From assembly GCF_000500045.1 (NCBI RefSeq), contig NZ_AYOT01000223.1, positions 173,743 through 237,742 of the forward strand: 64,000 bases of DNA, written 5' to 3'. Within the stretch, counting starts at the first letter, position 1; the number at the start of each line of letters is the position of its first letter. The position numbers were made by a program, and so were the translations under genes. Below the pieces are notes generated by a model, which was given only the letters and a program-made list of their open reading frames with translations, ran no database searches and was not told the origin of the DNA. Positions 47,419 through 56,949 of this stretch are shown here, in pieces. Origin of the DNA: Borrelia persica No12. Its GTDB lineage: Bacteria > Spirochaetota > Spirochaetia > Borreliales > Borreliaceae.

Positions 47419-48120
47419 GTGTTTGTAGAAAGATTTTTGATTGTATTATCGTCTATACTATTTTTGGTAGCGGCATTTGTTATATCTAGTGGCATTAAGA
47501 GTATTGGAATAAAAAATGCAAATTATATTACTGTTAAGGGAGCAAGTGAGAGAGAAGTTTCTGCAACTTCTTTAAGTTGGCGTTTAAGTTATGAATTATT
47601 TGGTAATACTTTAGAAGAGCTCAATAAGTTACATAATGAGTATTTTGGACAAATAAAGGATTTTTTTATGGGTTATGGATTTTCTGAAGATGAGATAAAG
47701 GTGAGTAGTGTGAGTTTGAATGCTAGCAATTATCGTGATGTTCATTACAAGTATTCTAAATACATATCCTTACTCGTTTTTACGAAAGATGTTGATAAAA
47801 TAGCTAAGATGGAGCAAATAAGTAAGGATATTGTTCAATTTGAAAATAAAGGAATACCTTTGAATCATCATAGTGGTCCAGTATATAATTTTGATGATAT
47901 AGATAATGTTAGTCCTGATATGTTGGCAGATTCTGTTCAAAATGCTTTTGAGTTAGCATTAGGATCTGCACGTCGTTTTGGTGTTGCTTTAGGAAAACTG
48001 AAAACAGTAAATCAAGAAAAAGTTGAATTGTTGCCAATTGATAGAAGTGAAAATGTGCATTCTTCTTATCAAAAGAAGATATTAAGGGTAGTTACTACAG
48101 TTGCTTATTATTTAGATTGA
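47419..48120 (+). CDS. SIMPL (DUF541) domain exported protein
   Basis: 233 aa from the GTG at 47419, which sits 8 nt after the very strong AGGGAGGGGG; an upstream ATG at 47392 would place that ribosome site inside the gene. A membrane helix or signal spans about residues 4-25 (FLIVLSSILFLVAAFVISSG). The SIMPL domain fills the rest: ITVKGASEREVSATSLSWRLSYE near residue 37 and the AFELALGSARRFGVALGKL segment near residue 185. Members are periplasmic and poorly understood. It overlaps or abuts pgl. Confidence 0.85.
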   Translation: MFVERFLIVLSSILFLVAAFVISSGIKSIGIKNANYITVKGASEREVSATSLSWRLSYELFGNTLEELNKLHNEYFGQIKDFFMGYGFSEDEIKVSSVSLNASNYRDVHYKYSKYISLLVFTKDVDKIAKMEQISKDIVQFENKGIPLNHHSGPVYNFDDIDNVSPDMLADSVQNAFELALGSARRFGVALGKLKTVNQEKVELLPIDRSENVHSSYQKKILRVVTTVAYYLD

Positions 48121-48140
48121 GTTTGTTCAAAGGCATATTG

Positions 48141-48842
48141 ATGGAATTTTTGTATTCTAATAGGGAGAATGATTTAAGGAGTAAGTTCTTTGATTTTTTT
48201 TTGAATAATATTAATCAAGATAGTTTTACTAGTATTGGAATTTGTGGTGGTCGTAGTATTATTTCTTTTCTTAATGTTTTTGATGAACAAAATTATTCTC
48301 TTAAGGAGTCTCATTTTTTTTTAGTAGATGAGCGTTGTGTTGATTTAAATAACGACTATAGTAATTTTAAACTTATAAATGAAAATTTTTTTTCTAAAAT
48401 GGTTGAAAAAAATTTAATCTGTGGTTTAAATTTACATCCTTTTATTTACAATGAACTTGATGAGAGATCTTCTATTGATAATTATAATGTTGAATTTAAT
48501 TCTAGATTCACAAGATTGGATTTAAGTATTTTGTCTGTTGGTGAAGATGGGCATATTGCCTCTATTTTTCCTTTAAGGAAACTTTTATTTTCTGAAATGG
48601 AGGGATATCAATATGAGTATGATTCGCCAAAGTTGCCAAATATGAGAATTAGCTTAACCCCTAAATCTTTATTTGCTTCTAAGGCAGTTGTATTGCTCTT
48701 TATTGGTCATGAAAAGGGAGATGCTTTAAAAAATTTTTTGAGTTCTGATGTTTCTTTTAGAGAGTGTCCGGCTAAAATTTTTAGGGACCATTCACATTTA
48801 TTAGTTCTTACAAATATTGAGGGGGTCTATGCAGGATCCTAG
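48141..48842 (+). CDS. pgl: 6-phosphogluconolactonase
   Basis: 233 aa from the ATG at 48141 (AAAGG upstream); the frame is open to a TTG at 48117 that overlaps the previous stop. The enzyme hydrolyses 6-phosphogluconolactone in the oxidative pentose phosphate route. Family motifs: SIGICGGRSI near residue 35, FFLVDERCVDLNNDYSNF near 65, LSVGEDGHIASIFP near 133, and the C-terminal VVLLFIGHEKGDAL. The 3' end overlaps fliG1 by 14 nt. Confidence 0.92.
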   Translation: MEFLYSNRENDLRSKFFDFFLNNINQDSFTSIGICGGRSIISFLNVFDEQNYSLKESHFFLVDERCVDLNNDYSNFKLINENFFSKMVEKNLICGLNLHPFIYNELDERSSIDNYNVEFNSRFTRLDLSILSVGEDGHIASIFPLRKLLFSEMEGYQYEYDSPKLPNMRISLTPKSLFASKAVVLLFIGHEKGDALKNFLSSDVSFRECPAKIFRDHSHLLVLTNIEGVYAGS

Positions 48843-50058
48843 GCTCTCCAGATATCAAAGTGTAAAGGATTTGGGAACAAAAACCTTTCAAAATATCAAA
48901 AAGAATGAACGCGTTGCAAATGAAAAATTATATGATGATTTAGATGATGTTGCGATACAAGGTTCAATGCTTCAATCTTGGATTAATCTGATTAAAAAAA
49001 GAAAAAAAGATAGTAATTTAAATTTATCTAAGAAAGGACTTGAAAAACCAGGGTTCATTCGTAGGGAGAGTAAAATATCTAAAATAGCAAAGTATTTTTT
49101 AGCTATTGGTCTTGAAAAGTCGGCAGAAATTATGGCTGAACTTGATGATGCTGATGTAATTGCTATTACTAGGGAAATTACAAAGATTAAATATATTACT
49201 CCTGATGATAAGAAACGGGTTATTGAAGAGTTTGAAGAGTTGGTTAGAGGTGAGAAAAAATATTTAAAAGTTGATGATAAGTTTGCTTATGAATTATTAA
49301 ATAAATCTTTAAGTAAAACACAGGCAAAAGAGATTTATAAAAAAGTTACAGGTGTTGATCCTTTTTTGCCTTTTGATTATTTATCTGGCATTGAAAATGA
49401 ACAACTTTGGGCTTTGATTAGAAATGAAAATGTGCAAACACTTTTGATAATATATGTTTATTTGACTAGAGAGCAAAAAAAATATGTTTTTTCTATGTTG
49501 GAAATGGATATGAAGAAACAGTTTATCAAAGCCCTTGCTAAGCCAAGGCAGTTGAATGTGGATATAATTGAGATTATTTCTAATAGATTGAAGGATAGAT
49601 TAAAAATTCAAGGTAAGCTTATGACTGAAAAACTTGATGGCTCTAAGATACTTGTTGATATTTTAAGTTATATGGATTTTGAGGATGAAAAAAATCTTTT
49701 GAGTAATATTGATATGAAGGTTTTAGATCCTGTTAAAGATATTGAGATTAAAGAAAAAATATTTGATATTAATGTAATACTTAGAATTACAGATAATGAT
49801 ATGCATAATATTTTAAGAGAGTTTAAAGATAATGATATTGCAATGATTATTCAAGATAAAAGTGATGAGATTAGAAATAAAATTCTTTGTAATATCTCAA
49901 GAAGACGTAAAGAACTTGTCTTGGAAGAAGAATCTTTTTTAAAGTCGGTAAGAAAAAAAGATGTAAAGGCAATGACTATGTCTTTTGTTAGTTATATTAA
50001 GGAGTTGACTGTAAAAGGTGAGTTGACAATATATAGAAAAAATGAGGAGTTTGTTTAG
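48829..50058 (+). CDS. fliG1: Flagellar motor switch-like protein FliG1
   Basis: 409 aa from the ATG at 48829, right after GAGGGGG, inside the end of pgl. It has the FliG layout: N- and middle armadillo-like helical domains (ALIRNENVQTLLIIYVYL near residue 200, a variant of the 'P..IA..L' region) and a C-terminal helical domain. Borrelia have two FliG proteins; FliG2 sits in the main flagellar operon and is the true switch component, while FliG1 (BB0221) was reported at one cell pole and to matter for motility in viscous medium. The sequence is diverged from canonical FliG, consistent with FliG1. The stop overlaps the alaS GTG by one base. Confidence 0.88.
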   Translation: MQDPRLSRYQSVKDLGTKTFQNIKKNERVANEKLYDDLDDVAIQGSMLQSWINLIKKRKKDSNLNLSKKGLEKPGFIRRESKISKIAKYFLAIGLEKSAEIMAELDDADVIAITREITKIKYITPDDKKRVIEEFEELVRGEKKYLKVDDKFAYELLNKSLSKTQAKEIYKKVTGVDPFLPFDYLSGIENEQLWALIRNENVQTLLIIYVYLTREQKKYVFSMLEMDMKKQFIKALAKPRQLNVDIIEIISNRLKDRLKIQGKLMTEKLDGSKILVDILSYMDFEDEKNLLSNIDMKVLDPVKDIEIKEKIFDINVILRITDNDMHNILREFKDNDIAMIIQDKSDEIRNKILCNISRRRKELVLEEESFLKSVRKKDVKAMTMSFVSYIKELTVKGELTIYRKNEEFV

Positions 50059-51839
50059 TGAAACTTGATGAGCTACGTGCAAAGTATATAGACTTTTTTA
50101 AAAGTAAGGGACATTGTGAGATTGCAGGTAAATCTTTGATTCCTGATAATGATTCTACAGTTCTTTTTAATACTGCTGGCATGCAACCTCTTGTACCTTA
50201 TTTACTTGGAGAGATTCATCCATCTGGGGACATGTTAGTTGATGTGCAAAAATGTTTAAGAACGGGAGATATTGATGAGGTTGGAGATTTGAGTCATTTA
50301 ACTTTTTTTGAGATGCTTGGAAATTGGTCTCTTGGTGCTTATTTTAAAGAGCTTTCTGTAGAATATAGCTTTGAATTTTTGACTTCACCTCATTATTTGA
50401 ATATTTCAAAAGATAGACTTTATGTTAGTGTATTTGAAGGTGATGAGGATATTCCTAGAGATACAAAAACAGCTGATATTTGGGAAGGACTTGGAATTCC
50501 TAGAGATAGAATATTTTATCTCTCAAGAGAGCATAATTTTTGGGGTCCTGTTGGGAATGTAGGACCTTGTGGTCCAGATACCGAAATATTTGTAGATACG
50601 GGAATAGATAAATGTTCTAATACGTGTGATATTACGTGTTCTTGTGGCAAATATTTTGAGATTTGGAATAATGTTTTTATGCAATATAAAAAGGATAATA
50701 ATGGCCATTATGAAGAACTCCAGCGGAAATGTGTGGATACGGGTATGGGTATTGAAAGAACAATTACTTTTTTACAAGGAAAATCTTCAGTTTATGATAC
50801 TGATGCATTTAGACCTATAATTAGTAAAATAGAAGAAATTTCTGGTAAAGTTTATGGAAATAATTTAGAAGATGATAGGGCCATTAGAATCATTGCTGAT
50901 CATATTAAAGCCAGTTGTTTTATTTTAGCTGATAATTTTTCAGTTCTGCCATCTAATATGGGGCAAGGTTATGTTTTAAGAAGGCTTATTAGAAGAGCTA
51001 TTAGATATGCAAAAAAACTTGGTATGGAATCTCATTGTTTGGCAGATCTTGTTGATTCTGTTGAAGAGATTTATAAATCTTTTTATAAAGAAATAACAGA
51101 AAAAAAAGATTTTATTAAGAGGGAATTGAATATAGAAGAAGAAAAATTTTTTAAAACTTTACGTCATGGAGAACAAGAATTTGTCAAGCTGATTCAGCAA
51201 TTGTCATCAAAATTAATACCGGGTGATATTTCTTTTAAACTTTATGATACTTATGGTTTTCCTTATGAAATAACAGAAGAACTTGCAATTGAGCATGGGT
51301 TTAGTATGGATAAGGCAGGTTTTGACGAACATTTTAAAAAACATCAAGAGGTTTCTAGACAGGGAAGTGATAAGATCTTTAAAGGAGGGCTTGCAGATTG
51401 TACATATGAGACTACTAAATTACATACGGCTACTCATTTGCTTCATAAGGCTCTTCAATTGGTTTTAGGCAATCATGTAAGACAAAAGGGTAGTAATATT
51501 ACTTCTGAGAGATTAAGATTTGATTTTAGTCATCCTTGTAAAATGACAGATGATGAGATAAGAAAGGTTGAAGATATGGTTAATTTACAGATACAAAATA
51601 AATTATCTGTAAAGAAATCTATCATTAGTTTGGACGATGCCTTGGCTAAAGGGGCTATGGCTTTATTTGGTGAAAAATATGAAGATATTGTGAGTGTGTA
51701 TGAAATAGATGGTTTTTCAATTGAAGTTTGTGGTGGTCCTCATGTTAATAATACTAGTGAGCTTGGTACTTTTAAGATACAAAAAGAACAAGCTTCATCT
51801 TCAGGCATAAGAAGAATAAGGGCAATTTTGATGAGATAA
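50058..51839 (+). CDS. alaS: Alanyl-tRNA synthetase, short form lacking C-Ala
   Basis: 593 aa against about 870 in most bacteria. GTG start overlapping the fliG1 stop. It charges tRNA-Ala. Present are the class II catalytic core (about 1-240; FFEMLGNWSLGAYFK, VGPCGPDTEIF), the tRNA-recognition helical domain (about 240-440), and the editing domain (about 445-593) with HTATHLLHKAL and CGGPHVNNTSE, which hold the zinc and deacylation ligands. The C-Ala (DHHA1) domain that normally promotes dimerisation and tRNA binding is absent. The reading frame ends cleanly with a stop 23 nt before the next gene, so this is an evolved short form known for Borrelia, not a break. Confidence 0.96.
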   Translation: MKLDELRAKYIDFFKSKGHCEIAGKSLIPDNDSTVLFNTAGMQPLVPYLLGEIHPSGDMLVDVQKCLRTGDIDEVGDLSHLTFFEMLGNWSLGAYFKELSVEYSFEFLTSPHYLNISKDRLYVSVFEGDEDIPRDTKTADIWEGLGIPRDRIFYLSREHNFWGPVGNVGPCGPDTEIFVDTGIDKCSNTCDITCSCGKYFEIWNNVFMQYKKDNNGHYEELQRKCVDTGMGIERTITFLQGKSSVYDTDAFRPIISKIEEISGKVYGNNLEDDRAIRIIADHIKASCFILADNFSVLPSNMGQGYVLRRLIRRAIRYAKKLGMESHCLADLVDSVEEIYKSFYKEITEKKDFIKRELNIEEEKFFKTLRHGEQEFVKLIQQLSSKLIPGDISFKLYDTYGFPYEITEELAIEHGFSMDKAGFDEHFKKHQEVSRQGSDKIFKGGLADCTYETTKLHTATHLLHKALQLVLGNHVRQKGSNITSERLRFDFSHPCKMTDDEIRKVEDMVNLQIQNKLSVKKSIISLDDALAKGAMALFGEKYEDIVSVYEIDGFSIEVCGGPHVNNTSELGTFKIQKEQASSSGIRRIRAILMR

Positions 51840-51862
51840 TACAAATTTATGGAGGTTACTTT

Positions 51863-52684
51863 ATGTTTAAACATTTGTGCGATTATTTATTAACTCTACA
51901 TCCTATTTTTTTAGGATTTTTAGGGTCTTCTTTTACTTGGTTTACTACGGCTTTTGGTGCAGCTGCCGTTTTTTGTTTTAGACGAGTGAATAATAAAATA
52001 ATGGATGCCATGCTTGGATTTTCGGCAGGAATTATGATTGCTGCTAGTTTTTTTTCACTTATTAAACCAGCAATTGAGATGGCAGAAGAACTTGGTTATG
52101 TTACTTGGATACCCGCAGTTTGTGGTTTCCTTTTAGGAGCATTTTTTATATATATTGTAGATGTATTTGTACCAGATCTTGATAAATTGACATTTATTGA
52201 TGAAGATTTAACAAGGCATGGTAAGAAGGATTTTTTGCTTTTTACGGCTGTGACTTTGCACAATTTTCCTGAAGGACTTGCTGTTGGTGTTGCTTTTGGT
52301 GCTATAGCATCTTCTCCTGATCTTCATACTTTGGTTGGAGCTATGATTCTCACATTGGGAATTGGTATTCAAAATATACCAGAAGGTGCAGCTATTTCTT
52401 TGCCTTTAAGAAGAGGTAATGTTCCTTTATGGAAGTGTTTTAATTATGGTCAAATGTCAGGATTGGTAGAAATTGTTGGCGGACTTTTGGGATCTTATGC
52501 TGTTTATACTTTTACTAGGATTTTACCCTTTGCTTTATCTTTTTCTGCTGGTGCAATGATTTATGTTTCAATTGAGCAATTGATACCTGAAGCTAAGAGG
52601 AAAGATATTGATAATAAGATTCCAACTATATTTGGAGTTATTGGTTTTTCTTTGATGATGTTTCTTGATGTTTCTTTGGGTTGA
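51863..52684 (+). CDS. ZIP-family metal transporter (GufA-like)
   Basis: 273 aa with about eight membrane helices. The ZIP signature is clear: HNFPEGLAVGVAFGAIAS near residue 132 and GIGIQNIPEGAAISLPL near residue 170, which carry the metal-site His, Asn and Glu residues. The likely substrate is a divalent metal such as Zn or Mn, with the GufA branch often bidirectional; the actual ion is unknown. GGAGG precedes the ATG. It converges on pstB with a 1-bp gap. Confidence 0.92.
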   Translation: MFKHLCDYLLTLHPIFLGFLGSSFTWFTTAFGAAAVFCFRRVNNKIMDAMLGFSAGIMIAASFFSLIKPAIEMAEELGYVTWIPAVCGFLLGAFFIYIVDVFVPDLDKLTFIDEDLTRHGKKDFLLFTAVTLHNFPEGLAVGVAFGAIASSPDLHTLVGAMILTLGIGIQNIPEGAAISLPLRRGNVPLWKCFNYGQMSGLVEIVGGLLGSYAVYTFTRILPFALSFSAGAMIYVSIEQLIPEAKRKDIDNKIPTIFGVIGFSLMMFLDVSLG

Positions 52685-52685
52685 T

Positions 52686-53450
52686 TTATCCAAATTTACC
52701 AGTGATATATTCTTCTGTTTTGATATTCTTAGGATTGAAGAATAACTCGTCTGTATTGCTTTCTTCCTCAATGTATCCGTTTAAGAAGAAAGCAGTTCTG
52801 TCGGATATTCGACCAGCTTGTTGCATATTATGAGTTACTATTATGATAGTATAACTTTCTTTTAAATTTATTATTAGCTCTTCAATTTTACCTGTTGATA
52901 TTGGATCAAGGGCAGAAGTGGGTTCATCCATTAATATTACATTTGGTTCTATTGCAAGAGTTCTTGCAATGCAAAGTCTTTGTTGTTGGCCTCCTGAAAG
53001 GCTTAATGCATTTCTATTAAGTTTGTCTTTTACTTCATTCCATAGTGCAGATTTAATTAATGATTTTTCAACTATCTCGTCGAGTTTTTTTTTATCTTTA
53101 ATTCCATGGATTTTAGGTCCATAACTTATGTTATCATAAACTGACATTAAGAATGGATTGGGAGTTTGAAAGACCATTCCTATTTTTCTTCTAAGTTCTA
53201 AAACATCAAAGTTATTTGAGTAAATACTTTTACCCTCATACATAACTTTTCCTTCTATTTTAACCCCTTCAACAAGATCATTCATTCTGTTAAGTGTTCT
53301 GAGAAAAGTTGATTTGCCACAACCTGATGGACCTATTAATGCAGTGATGCTATTCCTTAATATTGATATATTGATATTATTTAATGCTTTAAAATCTGTA
53401 TAAAATAAATTTAAGTTTTCTGTTTGAATAATTGCTTTATCTTGGCTCAT
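52686..53450 (-). CDS. pstB: Phosphate ABC transporter ATP-binding protein
   Basis: 254 aa, normal length. Walker [20 protein letters not shown] near residue 38, the PstB-typical NRMNDLV segment, Q-loop FQTPNPF near 93, signature [16 protein letters not shown] near 148 and Walker [14 protein letters not shown] near 168 are all in place. It powers phosphate uptake with PstC and PstA. It is last in pstS-pstC-pstA-pstB and starts 4 nt after the pstA stop. Confidence 0.97.
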   Translation of the reverse strand: MSQDKAIIQTENLNLFYTDFKALNNINISILRNSITALIGPSGCGKSTFLRTLNRMNDLVEGVKIEGKVMYEGKSIYSNNFDVLELRRKIGMVFQTPNPFLMSVYDNISYGPKIHGIKDKKKLDEIVEKSLIKSALWNEVKDKLNRNALSLSGGQQQRLCIARTLAIEPNVILMDEPTSALDPISTGKIEELIINLKESYTIIIVTHNMQQAGRISDRTAFFLNGYIEEESNTDELFFNPKNIKTEEYITGKFG

Positions 53451-53454
53451 TTGC

Positions 53455-54993
53455 TTAAATCCTATATAGTTTGTTAATTAGAAATTTTGATATTAAATTT
53501 ATTAATAGTATCATTATTATCAGTATTGATGCTGTTGCAAATCCTTTATCTAAATATCCTTCTTGAAATAGTAATAATAAGTGTACGGTTAAACTTCTTG
53601 ACGGTTCATTTAATGCGCTTGCAAGTCCCAAGTTTGTCCCCATTGTGAATAGGAGTACGGCAGTCTCGCCAAGAGCACGTCCTATTGCAAGCACTATTCC
53701 TGTTAATATTCCTGGATTTGCAGCAGGTAGTAAGATTTTAATTATAGTTTCTGTTTTATTGGCCCCAAGTGCAACTGATGCATATTTATATGATTTTGGA
53801 ATTGATTTTAATGATTCTTCGGTTGTTTTGACAATCATTGGCAATATCATTAAAGAGCTTGTGATTGCTCCTGAGAGTATTCCCATGCCAAAGATTGGAA
53901 CAAAAAAGATAAGTCCAAAGAGTCCAAAGATGATTGCAGGAATGGATGACAAGATATCAACACTCATAGATACTGTTTTATATACTACTTTGTTTGAAGT
54001 ATATTCTGCAAGCATTATTCCTGTACTAATTCCTATTGAAATTGAGATTATTGCTGTTAATAGTATGACATAAAATGTATTTAAGATTAAATAAGAAATA
54101 CCGCCATATTTTCCAGAATTTCTTGGTGTAGATAATATAAAATTGAAGTTTAAGGGCATGCTTCTTTTTGTATCATATAATTTTAAAAAAGGTGCATCGT
54201 GTTTATAAAAGTAATGCCAAGGTACAATTGCAATTGTTCCTTCGTGTTTTTCTATTTCTTTTATTGCATTTTGATCATAATCCGAGTATTTTATGATGTT
54301 TAATTTGATATCTTTAGATATTAAGTCATTCCAATTTGCTTTTCCTACAATTAATTTTTTAATTTGCTTAAGGCTTATTATGTCAATAATTTCATTTTCA
54401 CTCTTTTGTAATGTTTTTTTGCCCACTAATATTGACATGGATCTTATCTTTAATGATTGAATTTTTGGGTATTTTTTAAAATCTAATTTTTCAAGCTCAT
54501 CTTGTGTTAGGTATCCAATAGCACCTTCTGTTTGGTTTATGGTGCTTATCATATCTTCACTTGATTCTACAGGTTTTATATATCTATTATTGAACTTATT
54601 GTCTTTGGTAAAAGTTTGCAGTATTGCTTTATTTGAAAGAGTTGGTTGTAAGCTTACAATTGGTACTATATCAAGATTTTGATCTGATATGCTACCCCAA
54701 TGTGAGATCTTGTTATTATATATGTTATAAATATCTTGAGTAGTAATTTCTTTAGTTTTTATACTTTTATTAATAATAAATACAATTTTGACTATATTGT
54801 TATTTAATTTAAATGATAAGAAATGTTTTGTTTCGTCTAAGAATAATGATTCTTTTTTACTTGTAAAGAATAACGAATTGTATACTATATAAGCTATTAT
54901 AAATACCAGTAATGTTATTAAAAAATAAGCAATAAATTTAATTATGCAAAATGCAATTTGATTAAACAATTTATTTATTTGAATTTTGTTCAC
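53455..54993 (-). CDS. pstA: Phosphate permease PstA with PstS-like extracytoplasmic insert
   Basis: 512 aa, against roughly 280-300 for ordinary PstA. The GTG start overlaps the pstC stop (GTGA). Helix 1 lies at about residues 15-40. An extracytoplasmic domain follows (about 41-280) that twice shows the PstS pattern: [12 protein letters not shown] ... [11 protein letters not shown] near 85-175, and [12 protein letters not shown] ... [12 protein letters not shown] near 215-265 (PstS has i..G.i..W..i and pGaIGYv). The permease core occupies about 300-512, with the EAA loop [18 protein letters not shown] near residue 405. So a binding-protein-like half-domain appears duplicated inside the permease. 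The rest of the transporter is complete. Confidence 0.93.
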   Translation of the reverse strand: MNKIQINKLFNQIAFCIIKFIAYFLITLLVFIIAYIVYNSLFFTSKKESLFLDETKHFLSFKLNNNIVKIVFIINKSIKTKEITTQDIYNIYNNKISHWGSISDQNLDIVPIVSLQPTLSNKAILQTFTKDNKFNNRYIKPVESSEDMISTINQTEGAIGYLTQDELEKLDFKKYPKIQSLKIRSMSILVGKKTLQKSENEIIDIISLKQIKKLIVGKANWNDLISKDIKLNIIKYSDYDQNAIKEIEKHEGTIAIVPWHYFYKHDAPFLKLYDTKRSMPLNFNFILSTPRNSGKYGGISYLILNTFYVILLTAIISISIGISTGIMLAEYTSNKVVYKTVSMSVDILSSIPAIIFGLFGLIFFVPIFGMGILSGAITSSLMILPMIVKTTEESLKSIPKSYKYASVALGANKTETIIKILLPAANPGILTGIVLAIGRALGETAVLLFTMGTNLGLASALNEPSRSLTVHLLLLFQEGYLDKGFATASILIIMILLINLISKFLINKLYRI

Positions 54994-55898
54994 TTGATTT
55001 TTAGCCTTTTAGATGAAGATAGGATCAGATGTTTGATTGAATTTGTTATTATGACTAATAATAACAATACCAATGCTGTTGAAAATAAAGCTTCTTTGTG
55101 AGTTCCAGATGCATATCCCATGTCTATTGCTATGTTTACTGTTAATGTTCTAATTGGTGAAAATATGTTTCTTATAAATAGAGGTGAGCCACCACCAACC
55201 ATTAAAACAGCTATTGTTTCGCCAATAGCTCTTCCAATTGCTAGTATCACTCCTGCTAGAATACCTGTACTAGCTGAAGGAATCATTACTTTATATATTG
55301 TTTGCCAATCTGTTGCAGCTAGTGCAAGAGATGCTAGTTTGTATGATTTTGGAACAGCTTTAAGCGATGTATATGAAACGCTGATTATTGTTGGAAGTAT
55401 CATTATGCTTAAAACTATTACTGAATTTATTAAGTTATATCCTAAGTTATCTTCTCTTATAAAAGTCTTTTTTATAAGAGAAGATATAAATGTGCTTCCA
55501 AAAAATCCATATACTACACTTGGAATTCCTGCTAAGAGTTCTATTATTGTTTGTAGTGTTTTCTGATACATGCCTTTGGTTTTTTCAGACAAGTAAATTG
55601 CAAATCCAAGACCAATTGGTAGTGCAATTGTAACAGAAAATAATGTTGTTAAGGCTGAATTGATAATGAATGATAAAATGCCATACGATTTTTGTATTTT
55701 ACTCGTAGGATCCCAGTTTGTGCTGAATAAGAAATTTAAAATATTAATTTTATTATTCAGGAAAGGTGTTATTCCATTTTTAATAATAAATAAGATTAAT
55801 AATAATATGACCAGAGTACTAATTGTTGCAGATGCAAAAATAAAGCAGTTAAAAGCCAATCTAACAATATTTCTTTTAGTTTTTAGATTTAATTGCAT
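54990..55898 (-). CDS. pstC: Phosphate ABC transporter permease PstC
   Basis: 302 aa, normal size, six membrane helices. The EAA-type loop is YKLASLALAATDWQTIYKVM near residue 190 and the family GAIGETIAVLMV segment is present as GRAIGETIAVLMVGGG near residue 225. It forms the channel with PstA. It starts 83 nt after pstS; that gap includes GGGGAAC and other purine-rich ribosome-site sequence before the ATG. Confidence 0.95.
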   Translation of the reverse strand: MQLNLKTKRNIVRLAFNCFIFASATISTLVILLLILFIIKNGITPFLNNKINILNFLFSTNWDPTSKIQKSYGILSFIINSALTTLFSVTIALPIGLGFAIYLSEKTKGMYQKTLQTIIELLAGIPSVVYGFFGSTFISSLIKKTFIREDNLGYNLINSVIVLSIMILPTIISVSYTSLKAVPKSYKLASLALAATDWQTIYKVMIPSASTGILAGVILAIGRAIGETIAVLMVGGGSPLFIRNIFSPIRTLTVNIAIDMGYASGTHKEALFSTALVLLLLVIITNSIKHLILSSSKRLKIK

Positions 55899-55981
55899 TC
55901 CTTAAAAGAGTTCCCCTATAGAAATTGAACCTTGATTAAGTTTATATTTAATTTCAATACTTAGTCAAACTTTTCATAATG

Positions 55982-56830
55982 TTAATTATTTTCAGTTGCA
56001 TGAACCTTTATAAATCCTTGTTCTTCAATAATATCTTGTCCATTTGGGTTTAACATAAAATTGATGAAATCAAGTGTATTTTGATCTTCAGAAATATTGT
56101 TTGTTATTGCTATTATCTTTCTTTTGATATCGTATTTATCCTTTGTTATTGTTTCTTTTGTAGGATATATGCTGTTTATTGATAGCGTATGAACACCTTT
56201 TTCTGTTGCACCCCTTGAGTATCCAAAACTGATGTAACCAATTGAGTGAGGTGTAAGACTTATTTTTTCAATCATTTCTCCGTTTGATTTTACTATAATG
56301 CTATCCTGTCTAAATTGAGCTTCTTCAAAATTTTTTAGTACTTTCTCAAGAACTAGCTCTTTAATGGATGAATAAGAGCCTGATGATGAGTCTCTGTTTA
56401 TAAAGTTAATTTTAGCGTCAGGACCACCAACTTGTTTCCAATTGCGAATATTGCCATTTAAAATTTTTACTAAATTTTCTTCTGTAATATTCGTGATTTT
56501 AACATCAGGGCTTGTGATAAATACTAAAGCATCATAAGCAATAATTGTGATTTTTGCTCCCTGAGCTATTTCTTCTTCAGTTGCATTTCTTGAAGAAATT
56601 GCCATTTTATAAATACCATCAAATAATCCCTTAATGCCTATGCTACTGCCTTGAGCATCGTAAGTGACTTTAATTTGATCGTTGATTTTTTGGTATTTTA
56701 AGATCATTTCGTCCATAATAGAGGTTGTTGAGGTAGATCCACCAATTGCAATTACATTTTCTTTGCTTTTGGTACAATTGCTCAATAACAAAGTTAGTGA
56801 AATAACAAAGAGTATTTTGATAATCCGCAT
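55982..56830 (-). CDS. pstS: Phosphate-binding lipoprotein PstS
   Basis: 282 aa from the ATG at 56830, 8 nt after AAAGGAG. The open frame runs 18 codons upstream, but that part overlaps the promoter. The signal ends in LLLSNC, a lipobox, so the protein is lipidated and held at the membrane. Ligand residues are visible in GGSTSTTSIMD near the N-terminus, INRDSSSGSYSS near residue 135 (phosphate-binding Ser/Arg/Asp) and the HSIGYISFGYS segment near 195. It is the first gene of pstSCAB. Confidence 0.94.
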   Translation of the reverse strand: MRIIKILFVISLTLLLSNCTKSKENVIAIGGSTSTTSIMDEMILKYQKINDQIKVTYDAQGSSIGIKGLFDGIYKMAISSRNATEEEIAQGAKITIIAYDALVFITSPDVKITNITEENLVKILNGNIRNWKQVGGPDAKINFINRDSSSGSYSSIKELVLEKVLKNFEEAQFRQDSIIVKSNGEMIEKISLTPHSIGYISFGYSRGATEKGVHTLSINSIYPTKETITKDKYDIKRKIIAITNNISEDQNTLDFINFMLNPNGQDIIEEQGFIKVHATENN

Positions 56831-56856
56831 TAAATTAACTCCTTTTATAACTATAT

Positions 56857-56884
56857 ATAATATCATTAATCGTAGATAAGTCAA
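56857..56884 (-). promoter_or_regulatory. Promoter of pstSCAB
   Basis: On the - strand TTGACT (56879-56884), 16 nt, TATTAT (56857-56862). It lies inside the longer open frame upstream of pstS, which supports the start at 56830. No Pho-box-type direct repeat could be recognised. Confidence 0.5.
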
Positions 56885-56949
56885 TGAATAGTAAATATTT
56901 TGATTTTTTGATATAAGTTATTATACACATTAGAAATTTGAGGTATTAG

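Noticed and set aside
56831..56884. Longer N-terminus for PstS
   Set aside because: The extension contains the promoter hexamers, and the AAAGGAG plus lipobox spacing fit the ATG at 56830.
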